NCBI RefSeq assembly: GCF_032842345.1
Contig: NZ_WBKO01000002.1
Location: forward strand, 392,208 to 456,207
DNA: 64,000 nucleotides
From: Methanoculleus caldifontis
GTDB taxonomy: Archaea; Halobacteriota; Methanomicrobia; Methanomicrobiales; Methanoculleaceae
Direction: 5' to 3'
Shown here piece after piece: positions 8,433-18,024 of the stretch. Numbering within the stretch: position 1 is the stretch's first letter; every line of letters starts with the position of its first letter. The position numbers were made by a program, and so were the translations under genes. The notes beneath the pieces were generated by a model, which worked only from the letters and a program-made list of their open reading frames with translations, was not told where the DNA came from and did no database searches.

Positions 8433-9245
8433 TCAAATCGGGACTCCCATCACCGGAGTCGCAGGCTCCTGACCTGGAGCAGCAGGCTCCTGTACTGGAG
8501 TAGCGGGCTCCTGTATCGGAGTCGCAGGCTCCTCTACTGGAGTAGCGGGCTCTTGCGGAGTAACGACCCCATCTGCCGTCTGGTTCTCCACTGCCGTCAG
8601 GTTCAGGCCGGGCGGCACCAGCACCTGGTCGATGATGTGGATCACGCCGTTGGTCGCATAGATGTCAGCCCGGGTGACGGTAGCGTTCTCGATCATGAGC
8701 GTCTCATTGTCTTCCATGGTCACGTTCAGGCTCTCGCCGGAGAGCGTGTCGAGTGCCGTCATGTTCTCTTCCTCCTCGCCACCGCCCAGAAGCCCGCCGA
8801 AGATATCCAGGATCCCGCCGTTCTCCTCTTCACCGGTCTCGTTCTGGGTCATGTTGGTGAGGTTCTCTGCGGTGTACTCACCGTCGACAACGTGGTACTG
8901 AAGGAGCATCGTCAGGTTCTCGGTGTCGGTCGCAAGCTGGTTGAAGGTATCGGTGCCGAGTGCATCGAACGCCTCGTTGCTCGGAGCAAAGACCGTGTAA
9001 GGCCCGGCGGTGTTCAACGTATCATAGAGATCCGCTACGATGATCGCCTCGTACAGCCTCGTCAGGTTCTGGTCCTGCGCGATGTACGCGGCAATCGTCA
9101 TGTTTGCGGTCTGCGGTCCCATCTGTCCGGTCTCGCCTGCTGGCGTTACCGTCTCATTCCCGTCCCCCACCACTGCTGCCGTCACGGCGAACGGCATCGC
9201 GAGAAGGACGAGGATGCATGCGCATAGAACTGTCCATCGTCTCAT
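8433..9245 (-). CDS. Secreted fasciclin-domain protein with C-terminal QEPATPV repeats
   Basis: A 270-residue predicted exported protein. It has a signal peptide (residues 1-23), one fasciclin (FAS1) domain from about 45 to 215 with the typical stretches YTVFAPSNEAFDAL and NGVIHIIDQVLVPP, an acidic Gly/Glu-rich insertion near 140-160, and a Pro-rich tail with about six QEPATPV-type units. Many N-x-T/S sites suggest glycosylation. FAS1 domains mediate cell adhesion. It sits directly upstream of the larger surface protein, on the same strand, and the promoters are alike, so the two may be co-regulated. Confidence 0.85.
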   Translation of the reverse strand: MRRWTVLCACILVLLAMPFAVTAAVVGDGNETVTPAGETGQMGPQTANMTIAAYIAQDQNLTRLYEAIIVADLYDTLNTAGPYTVFAPSNEAFDALGTDTFNQLATDTENLTMLLQYHVVDGEYTAENLTNMTQNETGEEENGGILDIFGGLLGGGEEEENMTALDTLSGESLNVTMEDNETLMIENATVTRADIYATNGVIHIIDQVLVPPGLNLTAVENQTADGVVTPQEPATPVEEPATPIQEPATPVQEPAAPGQEPATPVMGVPI

Positions 9246-9251
9246 ATTCCA

Positions 9252-9296
9252 TCCCCCCTAGGGAGGGGATAGAGATATCAACAAAAATATATAAAC
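9252..9296 (-). promoter_or_regulatory. Promoter and leader of the fasciclin gene
   Basis: On the minus strand GTTTATATATTTTT (about 9283-9296) is a clear TATA box, and GGGGGGAT at 9252-9259 is the ribosome-binding site. The leader also contains CCCCTCCCTAGGGGGG, a dyad that could hide the ribosome-binding site. Confidence 0.6.
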
Positions 9297-9458
9297 ATTC
9301 TTATAAAAAAGCAAAGCCGCCGGATTGCAGAAAAAGTGCCGCATACGGCATATCCGGCCGGGAAACCATGACGGAGGCAGACCCCGGTCCGGGTGTACCT
9401 CGATCGTGCGCGGACCGGAGACCGCGCTCCGGCAGCCCCGGTGCGGGGAGGATCCGGC

Positions 9459-10889
9459 TTACAGCCGGATCAGCACGGCCTTCTCCTCCGTATACTCCAG
9501 AAGTGCCCGGCTCCCGTTCTCCCTGCCGATGCCGCTCTCCTTCGTCCCCCCGAACGGCACCTCGGGCGGGATCCGCAGGTGCTGGTTGACCCAGACGATC
9601 CCCGCCTCGAGTTCCTCCGTCGCCCTCGCGATCACCTCCGCGTTCCGGGTCCAGACCGACGCACCGAGGCCGTAGCGACTGTTGTTCGCGAGATCGAGCG
9701 CCTCATCGAGCCCGGAGATGGTTGCCATCGGCAGCACCGGGCCGAAGACCTCCTCCGAGAAGAGGACCGAGTCGTGCGGGACCCCGGCGATCAGCGTCGG
9801 CAGGAAGAAGAGGCCGCGCCCGTATTCTTCTCCTTCAGGGGTCCGCCCGCCCGCGACGATCTCCCCCTCGTCGCGCTCGCGGGCGGCATCGACCAGACCT
9901 GTGACACGCGCAAAACCCGCACGGTTGTTCAGCGGCCCCATCCCGACGCCGCGGTCCATGCCGTTCCCGACCACGATCGCCTCGACCCTCGACTTCAGGC
10001 GGCGGACGAACTCGTCCGCGATCGAGTCGTAGACGTAGAGCCTCTTGACCGCCGTGCAGACCTGGCCGCAGTTGTAGAACCGCCCCCTGATGACCCCCTC
10101 GACGGCCGCCGGGATATCGGCGTCGTCACAGACGATCATCGGGTCGCTCCCCCCGAGCTCCAGCGTCAGCCGCTTGAGCGAGGGGGCGGCGTCCAGGGCG
10201 ACCTGCCGGCCGGTCCCGGCCTCGCCCGTGAACGAGACCTTCCGGATGCCCGGGTTCCTCGCGATCTCCCGGCCGACCGTCTCCCCCGGCCCGGTGACGA
10301 CGTTTAAGACCCCCGGCGGGAGCCCGGCACCCTCCAGGATCTCCGCGAGACGGATACAGGTCAGCGGGGCCGTCGTCGCGGGTTTCAGGACGATGGTGTT
10401 CCCCGCCGCGAGAGCCGCCCCGACCTTCCAGCCCATGATGATCGCCGGCATGTTCCAGGGGATGATCGCGCCGCAGATGCCGAGCGGGCGCCTCCGGACG
10501 ATCGTGTGGCCGTAGCCCCGGAGGTCCAGGTACTCTCCCCGCTCCCCGGCAGAGAGGGCGTAGTAGTACTCGAGGATGTTTGCAAACCCGTTGATCTCGT
10601 CGACCGCCTCGCGGATGGGCTTGCCCTGCTCGGCGGTCAGGAGCGTCCCGAGCTCGGTGTTCCTGCGGCGCACCTCTTCGGCGGCAAAGAAGAGGACCTT
10701 CGCCCGGTCCCTCGGGTTCTTTGCGGACCAGTCCCCGAACGCCTCCCCGGCAGCCTGCACGGCGGCCCTGACATCGTCCTCGCCGCCGAGCGGCGCTTCC
10801 CCGACGACCTCTCCCGTCGCCGGGTTATGCACCGGAAAGACCCTGCCGGAGACCGCGTCGCGCCCTTCACCGTTGATCAGCATCTTCAT
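9459..10889 (-). CDS. NAD(P)-dependent aldehyde dehydrogenase
   Basis: A 476-residue member of the aldehyde dehydrogenase superfamily, which oxidises aldehydes to acids with NAD or NADP in the cytoplasm. Visible motifs are IIPWNMPAI (oxyanion Asn), the general base Glu in LTLELGGSD near residue 250, and the nucleophile in FYNCGQVC near residue 280; the length is normal. In methanogens a lactaldehyde dehydrogenase (CofA) of this family takes part in F420 synthesis, and F420 genes occur in this window, but a succinate-semialdehyde type is equally possible. It follows the MFS gene on the same strand by about 40 bases. Confidence 0.85.
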   Translation of the reverse strand: MKMLINGEGRDAVSGRVFPVHNPATGEVVGEAPLGGEDDVRAAVQAAGEAFGDWSAKNPRDRAKVLFFAAEEVRRRNTELGTLLTAEQGKPIREAVDEINGFANILEYYYALSAGERGEYLDLRGYGHTIVRRRPLGICGAIIPWNMPAIIMGWKVGAALAAGNTIVLKPATTAPLTCIRLAEILEGAGLPPGVLNVVTGPGETVGREIARNPGIRKVSFTGEAGTGRQVALDAAPSLKRLTLELGGSDPMIVCDDADIPAAVEGVIRGRFYNCGQVCTAVKRLYVYDSIADEFVRRLKSRVEAIVVGNGMDRGVGMGPLNNRAGFARVTGLVDAARERDEGEIVAGGRTPEGEEYGRGLFFLPTLIAGVPHDSVLFSEEVFGPVLPMATISGLDEALDLANNSRYGLGASVWTRNAEVIARATEELEAGIVWVNQHLRIPPEVPFGGTKESGIGRENGSRALLEYTEEKAVLIRL

Positions 10890-10928
10890 GCGTTGATCCT
10901 ATGGACGAAGAGGGTTATATGCGCTCGG

Positions 10929-11996
10929 TCAGCCGGGGTGCCTGCACCGGCACCTGCCGATGGGAACGGCTATCGCCGCCGCTATCCCGGCAAGCAGGAG
11001 AAACGCAGGCAAAAAACCGGAGTATCCTGCAACCAGGCCCGCGAGGGCCGAGAGGAATGTGAACCCGGCATACGAAGCCGTATTGAAGAGCCCGACCATC
11101 ACGCCCTGCTCAAGCCTCGTCTCAGCAAGGAACGCGAGCGCCGCGACCATCACCATCCCCGCAAGGGCGCCGATGACGGGGAAGGCGTAGGGGGTGACGT
11201 AGCCCGCCACGACCGCCGCTCCCATGAGGAGCGAGGAGACCCGGATGGTGGGGATGGGGCGGAGGTTGAACCGGGGCGCCACGAGCACGACGACGATGGT
11301 CGCGATATTGACTGTCGCGAGCTGAAGCGCGAGCAGCGAGGGGTCGCCGCCGGTGTATTCGGGGTAAACGGCAGCTATCGCCCCGGTCATCCCTATGAGG
11401 ACGACCGTCGCAGCAAAGAGCCAGAAGTAGTCCCTGACGATCAGGGGAAGGTCGGCCCTCGCAAACCCCGCGTGATCGCCCTCCCGGAAGGCGACGCTCA
11501 TCACCGCCGCAGGGACGGCGAGCACCGTGAAGAAGGCGATTCCCGCGAGATGGCTCTCGAGGACCGCGTCGAGCCAGCCCGTGAGAAGGAGCCCCATGAC
11601 CAGGCCGATGTTCAGGGCCGCCATGAAGTAGCCGCTCAGCCTCGCCGACGATGCGTGCGAGTTCGTCCACGCAAGCGCCGCCGAAAGGAAGAGCCCGGCC
11701 CCGATCCCCTCGATCACGCGAAAGGCGAGGAGCGGCAGGCCTGAGGGGAAAAGGAAGATGAGGACCCCGCTCGCAAGGGTCAACAGAAGGCCGGCACGAA
11801 CGAGCGGGACGCGGCCGATACGGTCGCTTGCTATTCCCGCGGGGAGCACCGTGATGAACGCGCCCAAAAAGTATGCGGAGTAGACTGCACCCTGAACGGC
11901 CGCCCCCTCGCCGAAATCGGGGAGCACCGGGACGACGGCGTTTGAGAGCGCCATCACCACGAATACTCCCAGGAGGACCGTCAGTTTCTGCAGCAT
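10929..11996 (-). CDS. Major facilitator superfamily transporter
   Basis: A 355-residue integral membrane protein with about ten to eleven predicted transmembrane segments and the MFS motif A-like loop SDRIGRVPLVR near residue 60. It is shorter than the usual 400 residues, so one or two helices may be missing, but no frameshift is visible. Substrate unknown; drug-efflux-type members look most similar in layout. Its ATG directly abuts the stop of the aCPSF1 gene (11997), which suggests translational coupling. Confidence 0.8.
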   Translation of the reverse strand: MLQKLTVLLGVFVVMALSNAVVPVLPDFGEGAAVQGAVYSAYFLGAFITVLPAGIASDRIGRVPLVRAGLLLTLASGVLIFLFPSGLPLLAFRVIEGIGAGLFLSAALAWTNSHASSARLSGYFMAALNIGLVMGLLLTGWLDAVLESHLAGIAFFTVLAVPAAVMSVAFREGDHAGFARADLPLIVRDYFWLFAATVVLIGMTGAIAAVYPEYTGGDPSLLALQLATVNIATIVVVLVAPRFNLRPIPTIRVSSLLMGAAVVAGYVTPYAFPVIGALAGMVMVAALAFLAETRLEQGVMVGLFNTASYAGFTFLSALAGLVAGYSGFLPAFLLLAGIAAAIAVPIGRCRCRHPG

Positions 11997-13889
11997 CTAG
12001 ATCATGCGGTAGGTCTCGAGGTTCAGGGGGGAGTGGGTCTCGATGCGGTGCCGCTTGTAGATCGAGCTCGCAAGGTCGATCGTCTTGTTCTCGTCGCCGT
12101 GGATGGTGAAGATCTTCTCCGGGCGCGGCTGGAGGTGAGCGACGTAGCTCATCAGCTGCTTCCGATCAGAATGGCCGGAGAACCCGTCGCTCGTCGCGAT
12201 CTCAAGGTTGATCACGATCGTCTCGCGCCAGCCGAGCGGGATCTCGCGCCATCCCTTCTGGATACGCCGGCCGAGCGTCCCTTCCGCCTGGTAGCCGACG
12301 AAAACGAGCGCGTTGCGCTCGTCGGGGCCGAGGGCCTTGAGGTACTCCATCACCGGCCCGCCGTTCAGCATACCGCTCGTCGTGATGATGACGCAGGGGT
12401 CGCCCGAGATCACCTTCTCGCGGAGGTCCGGCGAGTCCACCTGGACGAACGCCTCGGAGAGGAAGGGGTTCAAGCCCTCGCGGAAGATCTGGTTCCGGAG
12501 ATCGCTGTTGAGATACTCCGGGTAGGTCGTGTGAATCGCCGTCGCTTCCTTGATCATGCCGTCGAGGTAGATCTTCACCGGCGGGATCTTCTGCCGGCGG
12601 ATACCCTCCTCGAGGGCGAGCATGACCTCCTGCGACCGGCCGACGGAGAACGCGGGGATGATCACCTTGCCGCCGCGCTGGATCGTCGCCGAGACCGTCT
12701 CGTAGAGTTTATCCTCGGCGTCTTTCCTCTGGGGCTGCATGTCGTTCGACCCGCCGTAGGTGCTCTCCATGAAGAGCGCCTCAAGGCGCGGGAAGGACGA
12801 TACCGCGGGAGAGAAGAGCCTCGTCTTCTGGTAGTTGAAGTCCCCGGTGAACGCGATGTTGTAGAGCCCTTCCCCGATGTGGAAGTGCGCGATGGCCGAC
12901 CCGAGGATATGCCCCGCGTTGTGGAAGGTGAGTTTGACGTCGGGAGCGATATCGGTCACGCTGCCGTAATTGAGCGTGATGGAGTGCTTCATGTAGGCCT
13001 TCACCTCGTTTGAGGTGTAGGGGATCTTGTCCGTCTCCTTCCGGACGACGTCCAGGTAGTCGAGCTGGAGCATCGCCGAGAGGTCTCTCGTCGGGGGAGT
13101 CGAGTAGACAGGCCCATCGTAGCCGTACTTGAAGAGGAGCGGGACGAGAGCGCAGTGATCGAGGTGCGCGTGGGTGAGCACCACCGCGTCGAGCGAGTCG
13201 AGAGGATAGATCTCGGGCACGTAGAGGTAGGGCGTCCCGTTCGTGGTGCTGCCCGGTTTCTCCCCGCAGTCCAGCAGGATCTTGCTCTCCGGTGTCGAGA
13301 TCAGGAACGCAGCACGGCCGACCTCCCGGCAGCAGCCGAGCGTCGTGACCCGCAGCCACTGGTCTTTGCTCGTGACCTCCCGGTGGATGCGGCGGCCGAT
13401 CGTCCGCAGGAACGCTTTGCGCTCGTCCTTCACCGACCGGAGGTAGGTGCGGACCTGCTTCACCGTCGAACTCTCGATGGGCGGCGTCCGGACTACTTTC
13501 GGCGTCCAGCCGATCTGCTTCGTGATCTCGCGGAGCGTTATCCCATTCTTTCCGATGACCACGCCGGGCTTCTCCGCCTCGATCAGGACCTCGCCCGTCT
13601 CCGGGTCGAAGAAGAGGTCGGAGATCCCCGCGCCCTCCGGTACGACGGCCCTGATCTCCAGGGCCGCCCGTTCGGGGTCCTCGAGGATATTCGGGCGCAC
13701 GACGATGCGTTTCCGGAGATCGCGTGCCAGTATCTTGATCAGGTCCGCCTGGTCGGCAAACAGTTTCGGATCATCGGTATAGATCACGAGCTCGGGCCCC
13801 TCAAACTCAACGTCCGAGATCGTGATCCCGCTGGGAACAATCTTATTGATCTGCTCCTTTAATTCCCGAAGTTTCTCTTCAATCACCAT
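11997..13889 (-). CDS. fttA: aCPSF1/FttA, archaeal transcription termination factor (KH-MBL-beta-CASP nuclease)
   Basis: A 630-residue protein of the CPSF73 family that cleaves nascent RNA at U-rich sites and terminates archaeal transcription. Two N-terminal KH-type domains span about 1-145, with VIGKNG as the GxxG loop. The metallo-beta-lactamase core carries LTHAHLDHC near residue 240, and the beta-CASP domain includes [19 protein letters not shown] and [10 protein letters not shown], ending with FSGHSDR and FTIHGD metal-site motifs. All catalytic motifs appear intact. It follows psmB by 20 bases, a pairing also seen in other euryarchaea. Confidence 0.95.
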   Translation of the reverse strand: MVIEEKLRELKEQINKIVPSGITISDVEFEGPELVIYTDDPKLFADQADLIKILARDLRKRIVVRPNILEDPERAALEIRAVVPEGAGISDLFFDPETGEVLIEAEKPGVVIGKNGITLREITKQIGWTPKVVRTPPIESSTVKQVRTYLRSVKDERKAFLRTIGRRIHREVTSKDQWLRVTTLGCCREVGRAAFLISTPESKILLDCGEKPGSTTNGTPYLYVPEIYPLDSLDAVVLTHAHLDHCALVPLLFKYGYDGPVYSTPPTRDLSAMLQLDYLDVVRKETDKIPYTSNEVKAYMKHSITLNYGSVTDIAPDVKLTFHNAGHILGSAIAHFHIGEGLYNIAFTGDFNYQKTRLFSPAVSSFPRLEALFMESTYGGSNDMQPQRKDAEDKLYETVSATIQRGGKVIIPAFSVGRSQEVMLALEEGIRRQKIPPVKIYLDGMIKEATAIHTTYPEYLNSDLRNQIFREGLNPFLSEAFVQVDSPDLREKVISGDPCVIITTSGMLNGGPVMEYLKALGPDERNALVFVGYQAEGTLGRRIQKGWREIPLGWRETIVINLEIATSDGFSGHSDRKQLMSYVAHLQPRPEKIFTIHGDENKTIDLASSIYKRHRIETHSPLNLETYRMI

Positions 13890-13909
13890 TAAAATCGTCC
13901 TAAAAAATG

Positions 13910-14551
13910 TTAGGTTGTCGGGCGGGCTGCAGAGGGTCTCTGCAACCCGCGCTCTATGTGTTCTTCGTATTTGTCTTTCGTTATGACGACCACCATGATG
14001 TCCTCCCCGGATGCGGAGTCACGGCGCATCGCCGACCGGACGGCGCGAACGGCAAGATCCTTCGCCTCGTCCTCCTTCATGTCGGCACGGTACTGGTCCT
14101 CGAGCACGCCGTAGGCGAACGGAGAGCCGGAGCCCGTAGCGACGATATCCTCTTCCTTGGTCGCCCCGCCCATGGCGTCGACGGAGTAGACGCTCGGTCC
14201 CTCCTCATCGAATCCGCCCATCAGGAGCTGGACATAGTAGGGATAGTAGCGGTTCTGGTTCAAGTAGTTCGAGAGCAGGGTCGACGCGGCACCGACAGAC
14301 ATGGTCTTGCCGCGGCGCATCTCAAAGAGGTTGCACTCGACCTGCAGGATCCGGACCAGCTGCTGCGCATCGCCGACGCCGCCGGCAGTGGTGAGACCGA
14401 TCCTCGGCGTGATCTGGTAGATCTTCTTGGCGCGCTTGCTTGCGATGAGGTTTCCCATCGTCGCCCGCATCTCCGTCGCAAGGACGACCCCACCTTCAAA
14501 GATCAGCCCTACCGTGGTTGTACCTTTCATAACCTGTTGGGAAATATCCAT
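13910..14551 (-). CDS. psmB: 20S proteasome beta subunit
   Basis: A 213-residue beta subunit of the archaeal 20S proteasome, the cytoplasmic ATP-dependent protease core. The propeptide [10 protein letters not shown] is removed to expose the catalytic Thr11 of TTTVG. The conserved GVGDAQ and [12 protein letters not shown] stretches and the [10 protein letters not shown] segment fit the family, and the length is normal. An AGGGGTG ribosome-binding site precedes the ATG. It is the first gene of a minus-strand run with aCPSF1, an MFS transporter and an aldehyde dehydrogenase. Confidence 0.95.
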   Translation of the reverse strand: MDISQQVMKGTTTVGLIFEGGVVLATEMRATMGNLIASKRAKKIYQITPRIGLTTAGGVGDAQQLVRILQVECNLFEMRRGKTMSVGAASTLLSNYLNQNRYYPYYVQLLMGGFDEEGPSVYSVDAMGGATKEEDIVATGSGSPFAYGVLEDQYRADMKEDEAKDLAVRAVRSAMRRDSASGEDIMVVVITKDKYEEHIERGLQRPSAARPTT

Positions 14552-14624
14552 TGAAGCACCCCTAAAACCATTAAAACGCTTTACTTCGCGTAGAAGCGGT
14601 TAAGCGTATAGCGATACCATAAAA

Positions 14625-14636
14625 CATAAATTTATC
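14625..14636 (-). promoter_or_regulatory. TATA box for the psmB operon
   Basis: The minus strand reads CGATAAATTTATG, an AT-rich archaeal TATA element in a GC-rich setting. It lies about 80 bases before the psmB start, leaving a leader of about 50 bases. Confidence 0.5.
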
Positions 14637-14695
14637 GTCGTACCGGCTTCCGGCACGACATGATGAGCATCTGTATATTATATGAATGTTGCCCC

Positions 14696-15556
14696 TTAAC
14701 TCTTTCGTAAGCCCTGCTGCTGGTCAGGCAGCAGGACTTTGATCAGTTCCCGGTCAAAGAGCATCGCGATGAGCCGCTTGTTCCCATTGACCACCGGGAG
14801 CTGGTCGACCCGGGCCCGCCGCATCTTCAGGGCGCACTCGCCGACCTCCGCGTTGATGGGAACAGCGAGGACGTTCTTGACCATCGCGTTCTTGACGGGG
14901 ATCGGGAGGAGCTGGATTCTGGAGATTCCGTAGCTGATGGTGTGCATATCCCGGATGCTCTCCCAGGTCCACTCGTCGTCGTCCGTGCCGTTCGAGAAGT
15001 CGCTGACCTCGACACCGTCCTCGATGCGGGTGTTCCTGATGAGGTCGCGCTCCGAGATGATGCCGGTGAGCGTGCCGTCCTCCATCAGGATGGGGATGGC
15101 GTCGTAGCCGGAGATCTCGAGAATCCTCCCGACGAGCGAGAGGGGCGTGTCCTCCCAGAGGGCATAGGTCTTGCTGATGCAGTCCTTGATGGGCAGGTTG
15201 GGACGCAGCTGGGCGATGGCACCGATGAGGTCGGCCACGCTGATGAGCCCGATCATGGACCCGCCTTCCACGACGGGGAGCCTTCTGATGTTATGCCGTA
15301 CCATCAGCTGGGCAGCCTCCTGGATAGGAGCGTCCGGCCTGATGACGACCGGGTCGGGTGTCATCAGGAGGCCGAGCTGAGTCTCTTCCGCCTTGCGGAG
15401 GAGGTCTTTGCGGGTGATGATCCCGACGAGTTCACCGTCCTTGAGGACAGGAACGCCGCTTATACCCGTGCGTTTTAAGATGCGCAGAACGTCGTCGCGG
15501 TTTCCGGGAATCTCGACGCAGACGACATCGGTCACCATGAAGTCCCGGACGATCAT
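14696..15556 (-). CDS. Four-CBS-domain protein
   Basis: A 286-residue cytoplasmic protein made of four CBS motifs (about 1-55, 65-120, 125-180 and 220-280), the usual two Bateman modules that bind adenine nucleotides such as AMP, ATP or SAM and sense energy state. Each shows the hallmark PVV/PVL ... GIIT pattern, for example GVPVLKDGELVGIITRKDL. No enzyme domain is attached. It follows uspA by 14 bases, so two nucleotide-sensing proteins are probably made together. Confidence 0.88.
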   Translation of the reverse strand: MIVRDFMVTDVVCVEIPGNRDDVLRILKRTGISGVPVLKDGELVGIITRKDLLRKAEETQLGLLMTPDPVVIRPDAPIQEAAQLMVRHNIRRLPVVEGGSMIGLISVADLIGAIAQLRPNLPIKDCISKTYALWEDTPLSLVGRILEISGYDAIPILMEDGTLTGIISERDLIRNTRIEDGVEVSDFSNGTDDDEWTWESIRDMHTISYGISRIQLLPIPVKNAMVKNVLAVPINAEVGECALKMRRARVDQLPVVNGNKRLIAMLFDRELIKVLLPDQQQGLRKS

Positions 15557-15570
15557 CTGCTGGAGAGAGA

Positions 15571-15999
15571 CTATGATCTCACCACCGTGGTCGTGATGGG
15601 GCTGTTCTGCACGACGTAATCGGTCACGCTCCCGAGCAGGAGGCGATCGACGCCGCTCTTCCCGTAGGAGCCGAGCAGGATGAGGTCGGCCCCGAGCTCT
15701 TCGGCGAGGGAGACGATCTGAGATCCCGCGTGGCCCTGCCGGAGATGGGTGGTGATCGGAATCCCCGCGGCATCTCCCTTCTTGCGAGCACCCTCGAGAA
15801 TATCCTCGCCCTCTTTCTGCAGGACGCTGTAGATGATCTCGAGCGTGTTGTCCAGGGGAAGGGACGCGAAAAGCCCGGATTCGACGATGTAAACGACATG
15901 AATTTCGGCGTTCCAGACGCCCGCCTCACGGATGGCCGTCTCCAGAGCCCGGTTTGCGGGTTCGGAACCATCTATACCTACAAGTATCTTACGGAACAT
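15571..15999 (-). CDS. Universal stress protein, UspA family
   Basis: A 142-residue Usp-fold protein. The N-terminal FRKILVGIDGSEPA and the C-terminal GSYGKSGVDRLLLGSVTDYV carry the G-x2-G-x9-G-S/T loop of ATP-binding members. I chose the ATG at 15999 because it starts just before the first beta strand; a GTG at 16008 would add three residues. It lies between the amidohydrolase and the CBS gene in one minus-strand run. Confidence 0.88.
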   Translation of the reverse strand: MFRKILVGIDGSEPANRALETAIREAGVWNAEIHVVYIVESGLFASLPLDNTLEIIYSVLQKEGEDILEGARKKGDAAGIPITTHLRQGHAGSQIVSLAEELGADLILLGSYGKSGVDRLLLGSVTDYVVQNSPITTTVVRS

Positions 16000-16033
16000 G
16001 CACACCACAGAACAGATATTTCTTATCTGGTCT

Positions 16034-17077
16034 CTACTGCAAGGTTAAAATATTTCGGCTTACACCTGAAGAATCCAGCCGCTTCACGATGGTTGCCCGG
16101 ATGTCGTTGCTGAATGAGAGATTGGATTTCCGCGGGTCTATGGCCAGAAGATGCGCTTCCTGACCTTCCTCGATAAACCCGCTCCTCCCGGCCAGCGCCG
16201 CCCCGCTGATCGCGGCACGCAGGATCTCGACGGGGGGCGCGCGATAAACGGCAGCGGTAAAGGCCATCTCCTGGAGGAGATCCGGCTGTACAAACATCGC
16301 GTTGTCCGTCCCGAGGAAGAACCTGCCGCCGAGTTCGAGGATGCGCGTGATGGGCGGGTGGGCAGGCGATGCGGCAACGCCGAGGAGCCAGTTCGATCTC
16401 GGGCAGACGACAATGGGGATCTCCATATCGACGATCCGGCAGAGTTGCGTCTCGGTCGCATGGGTGCAGTGCACGAGGAGATCCGGCTCGAACTCAAGCG
16501 CCTCGTCGATGTCGTCCGGGTTCTTCTCCCCGGCGTGGAAAGCGACGAGCTTCCCCGCACCCCGCGCCTCCCTGACGGTCTCCTCGGCGCCCGCCACGTC
16601 ATGGACGCTGCTGATCCCCGCCCCGTCGCTCACCCGCTCGCCGCCCTGGCGGCCGAGGATGACCGGCCGGCAGTCGAGCCCGGCCGCCGCCTCGCGGAGC
16701 GCCGCAACGCCGTCGGGCCCGCCTTCCCTGAAGTCGGCAAACCCCGCCGTCCCGGTCGCGACCATCGCGGCGATGCTTGCGCGCATCCCCCGGACCAGTT
16801 CGGTGCGGGGGGTTGCCGCGAGGATCCTGTGTTTTAGGCCGTTCGGGGGTTTCACGAGCTCGGCGAGGCTGCCCCGGACAGGGAGGTCCATCGCGACGGT
16901 ATCGCCGAGGTGGGTGTGGGCGTTGAAGAACGCCGGCACGATCCACCGGTCTGAGCTGCCGGAGCAGGGCTCTATCGAGGTGATAACGCCTCCGGAGACC
17001 ACGATGGTCACGTGCTCTTCCCTGAGATCCTCGCCGAGGAGTGCCCGGCCGGTGACGGCGTACGATCCATCCTGCAT
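16034..17077 (-). CDS. Amidohydrolase-superfamily deaminase/hydrolase
   Basis: A 347-residue metal-dependent hydrolase related to the TRZ/ATZ and cytosine-deaminase branch. Metal-site motifs are FFNAHTHLGD near residue 53, VAFHAGE near residue 200 and FLGTDNAM near residue 260. The family deaminates or dechlorinates aminated ring compounds; in methanogens some members act on S-adenosylhomocysteine or 5'-deoxyadenosine, but this one is shorter and the substrate cannot be fixed. It is divergent from Sec61 beta, only 45 bases away, so their promoters overlap. Confidence 0.8.
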   Translation of the reverse strand: MQDGSYAVTGRALLGEDLREEHVTIVVSGGVITSIEPCSGSSDRWIVPAFFNAHTHLGDTVAMDLPVRGSLAELVKPPNGLKHRILAATPRTELVRGMRASIAAMVATGTAGFADFREGGPDGVAALREAAAGLDCRPVILGRQGGERVSDGAGISSVHDVAGAEETVREARGAGKLVAFHAGEKNPDDIDEALEFEPDLLVHCTHATETQLCRIVDMEIPIVVCPRSNWLLGVAASPAHPPITRILELGGRFFLGTDNAMFVQPDLLQEMAFTAAVYRAPPVEILRAAISGAALAGRSGFIEEGQEAHLLAIDPRKSNLSFSNDIRATIVKRLDSSGVSRNILTLQ

Positions 17078-17092
17078 TCAAAAGACCTTTGT

Positions 17093-17100
17093 TTTATATA
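17093..17100 (+). promoter_or_regulatory. TATA box of the Sec61 beta gene
   Basis: TTTATATA is centred about 26 bases before the ATG at 17123. That spacing places the transcription start at or very near the start codon, so the message is probably leaderless or nearly so. Confidence 0.6.
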
Positions 17101-17122
17101 TCGCAAGGGAGAATATTTGTGT

Positions 17123-17281
17123 ATGGCGAAAAAATCCGGCGGGAGACTGGTATCCTCTGCCGGCCTGGTCAACTATTATGACAGCGAGGATCACCGGGCC
17201 ATTCATATCAGCCCGATGACCGTGATCATCGCGACCATCGTGACCGGGGCGGCAGTCTTTATCCTCAATGCTCTCCTCTAA
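17123..17281 (+). CDS. secG: Preprotein translocase subunit Sec61 beta
   Basis: A 52-residue tail-anchored membrane protein, the small beta subunit of the archaeal SecYE-beta channel. It shows the family pattern SGGRLVSSAGLVNYYDSEDH, then one transmembrane helix (about residues 32-50). The frame is open upstream to 17012, but the Met of MAKKSGGR is the family start and is 26 bases from a TATA box. Its stop overlaps the stop of the convergent cofE by three to four bases, and a six-T run follows as terminator. Confidence 0.92.
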   Translation: MAKKSGGRLVSSAGLVNYYDSEDHRAIHISPMTVIIATIVTGAAVFILNALL

Positions 17282-18024
17282 TCTTTTTTGCTCTTCAGGG
17301 CGGTCCTGATGACGTCCTGCTCCGGCGTGAAGTAGACCATATCGTGCCCTTTCCAGGCCCTGCAGTTCCGGAAGACCACGGCGGGAACGCCCTGGTGGCT
17401 CTCGCCCATGATGAAGTTCGCGAACGCCGCGATCTCGTCGACCACCGCTTCCTCGGTGATCTCAAGGACGTGGCCGAAGAGGTCGGTGTCGCCCCGGTAG
17501 TCGTCGATCGCCGTCATCCCGGCCCACCCGATGGCGATGCCGGTCTGTCCGCGCCGGAACGACCGCCCGCAGGTGTCGGTGATGATCACCCTGACGTCTT
17601 TTCCCGCGATCCGGCGGACCGCGCTCCGGACCTCGGCGGCGGCTCCCATGGGGTCGGGGGGAAGGATGATGATCCGGCCGTCTTCGACGTTGCTGTGGTC
17701 GACGCCCGCCCGCACGCCGATGTGGCCGGAGGGCAGTTCCGAGAGGATGAAGGGATACTCGAGCAGGATATCGGTGGACGAGTCCAGCACTGCCTGGACG
17801 AAACGGGGGTCTTCCTTTGTCTTTGCCGCGATCCGCACGGCGTCCGCGCCGGGGGTGATGGCGGCGAGATCGCGGGTGAAGCCTCTGGCCTTCGAGTAGA
17901 CCGACGAGGCGATGACGAGGATGTCTCCGTCTTCGAACGTGACCCGGTCGCAGATCATGGCGGGCAGGTCGTCGCCCTGCTGGATCAGGGGGAGACCCAA
18001 AACACCGGTTACCTGGATATCCAT
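17278..18024 (-). CDS. cofE: Coenzyme F420:L-glutamate ligase (first CofE copy)
   Basis: A 248-residue GTP-dependent ligase that adds gamma-linked glutamates to F420-0, the last steps of making the deazaflavin hydride carrier of methanogenesis. Conserved stretches are GVRAGVDHSN, IITDTCGRSFRRGQTG (metal and GTP site with D-T), and FIMGESHQGVPAVV. The ATG at 18024 starts the family N-terminus MDIQVTGVLGLPLI; the upstream open frame is low-complexity and rejected. A second CofE (38096) and a third divergent relative (40982) lie in the same window. Confidence 0.92.
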   Translation of the reverse strand: MDIQVTGVLGLPLIQQGDDLPAMICDRVTFEDGDILVIASSVYSKARGFTRDLAAITPGADAVRIAAKTKEDPRFVQAVLDSSTDILLEYPFILSELPSGHIGVRAGVDHSNVEDGRIIILPPDPMGAAAEVRSAVRRIAGKDVRVIITDTCGRSFRRGQTGIAIGWAGMTAIDDYRGDTDLFGHVLEITEEAVVDEIAAFANFIMGESHQGVPAVVFRNCRAWKGHDMVYFTPEQDVIRTALKSKKD

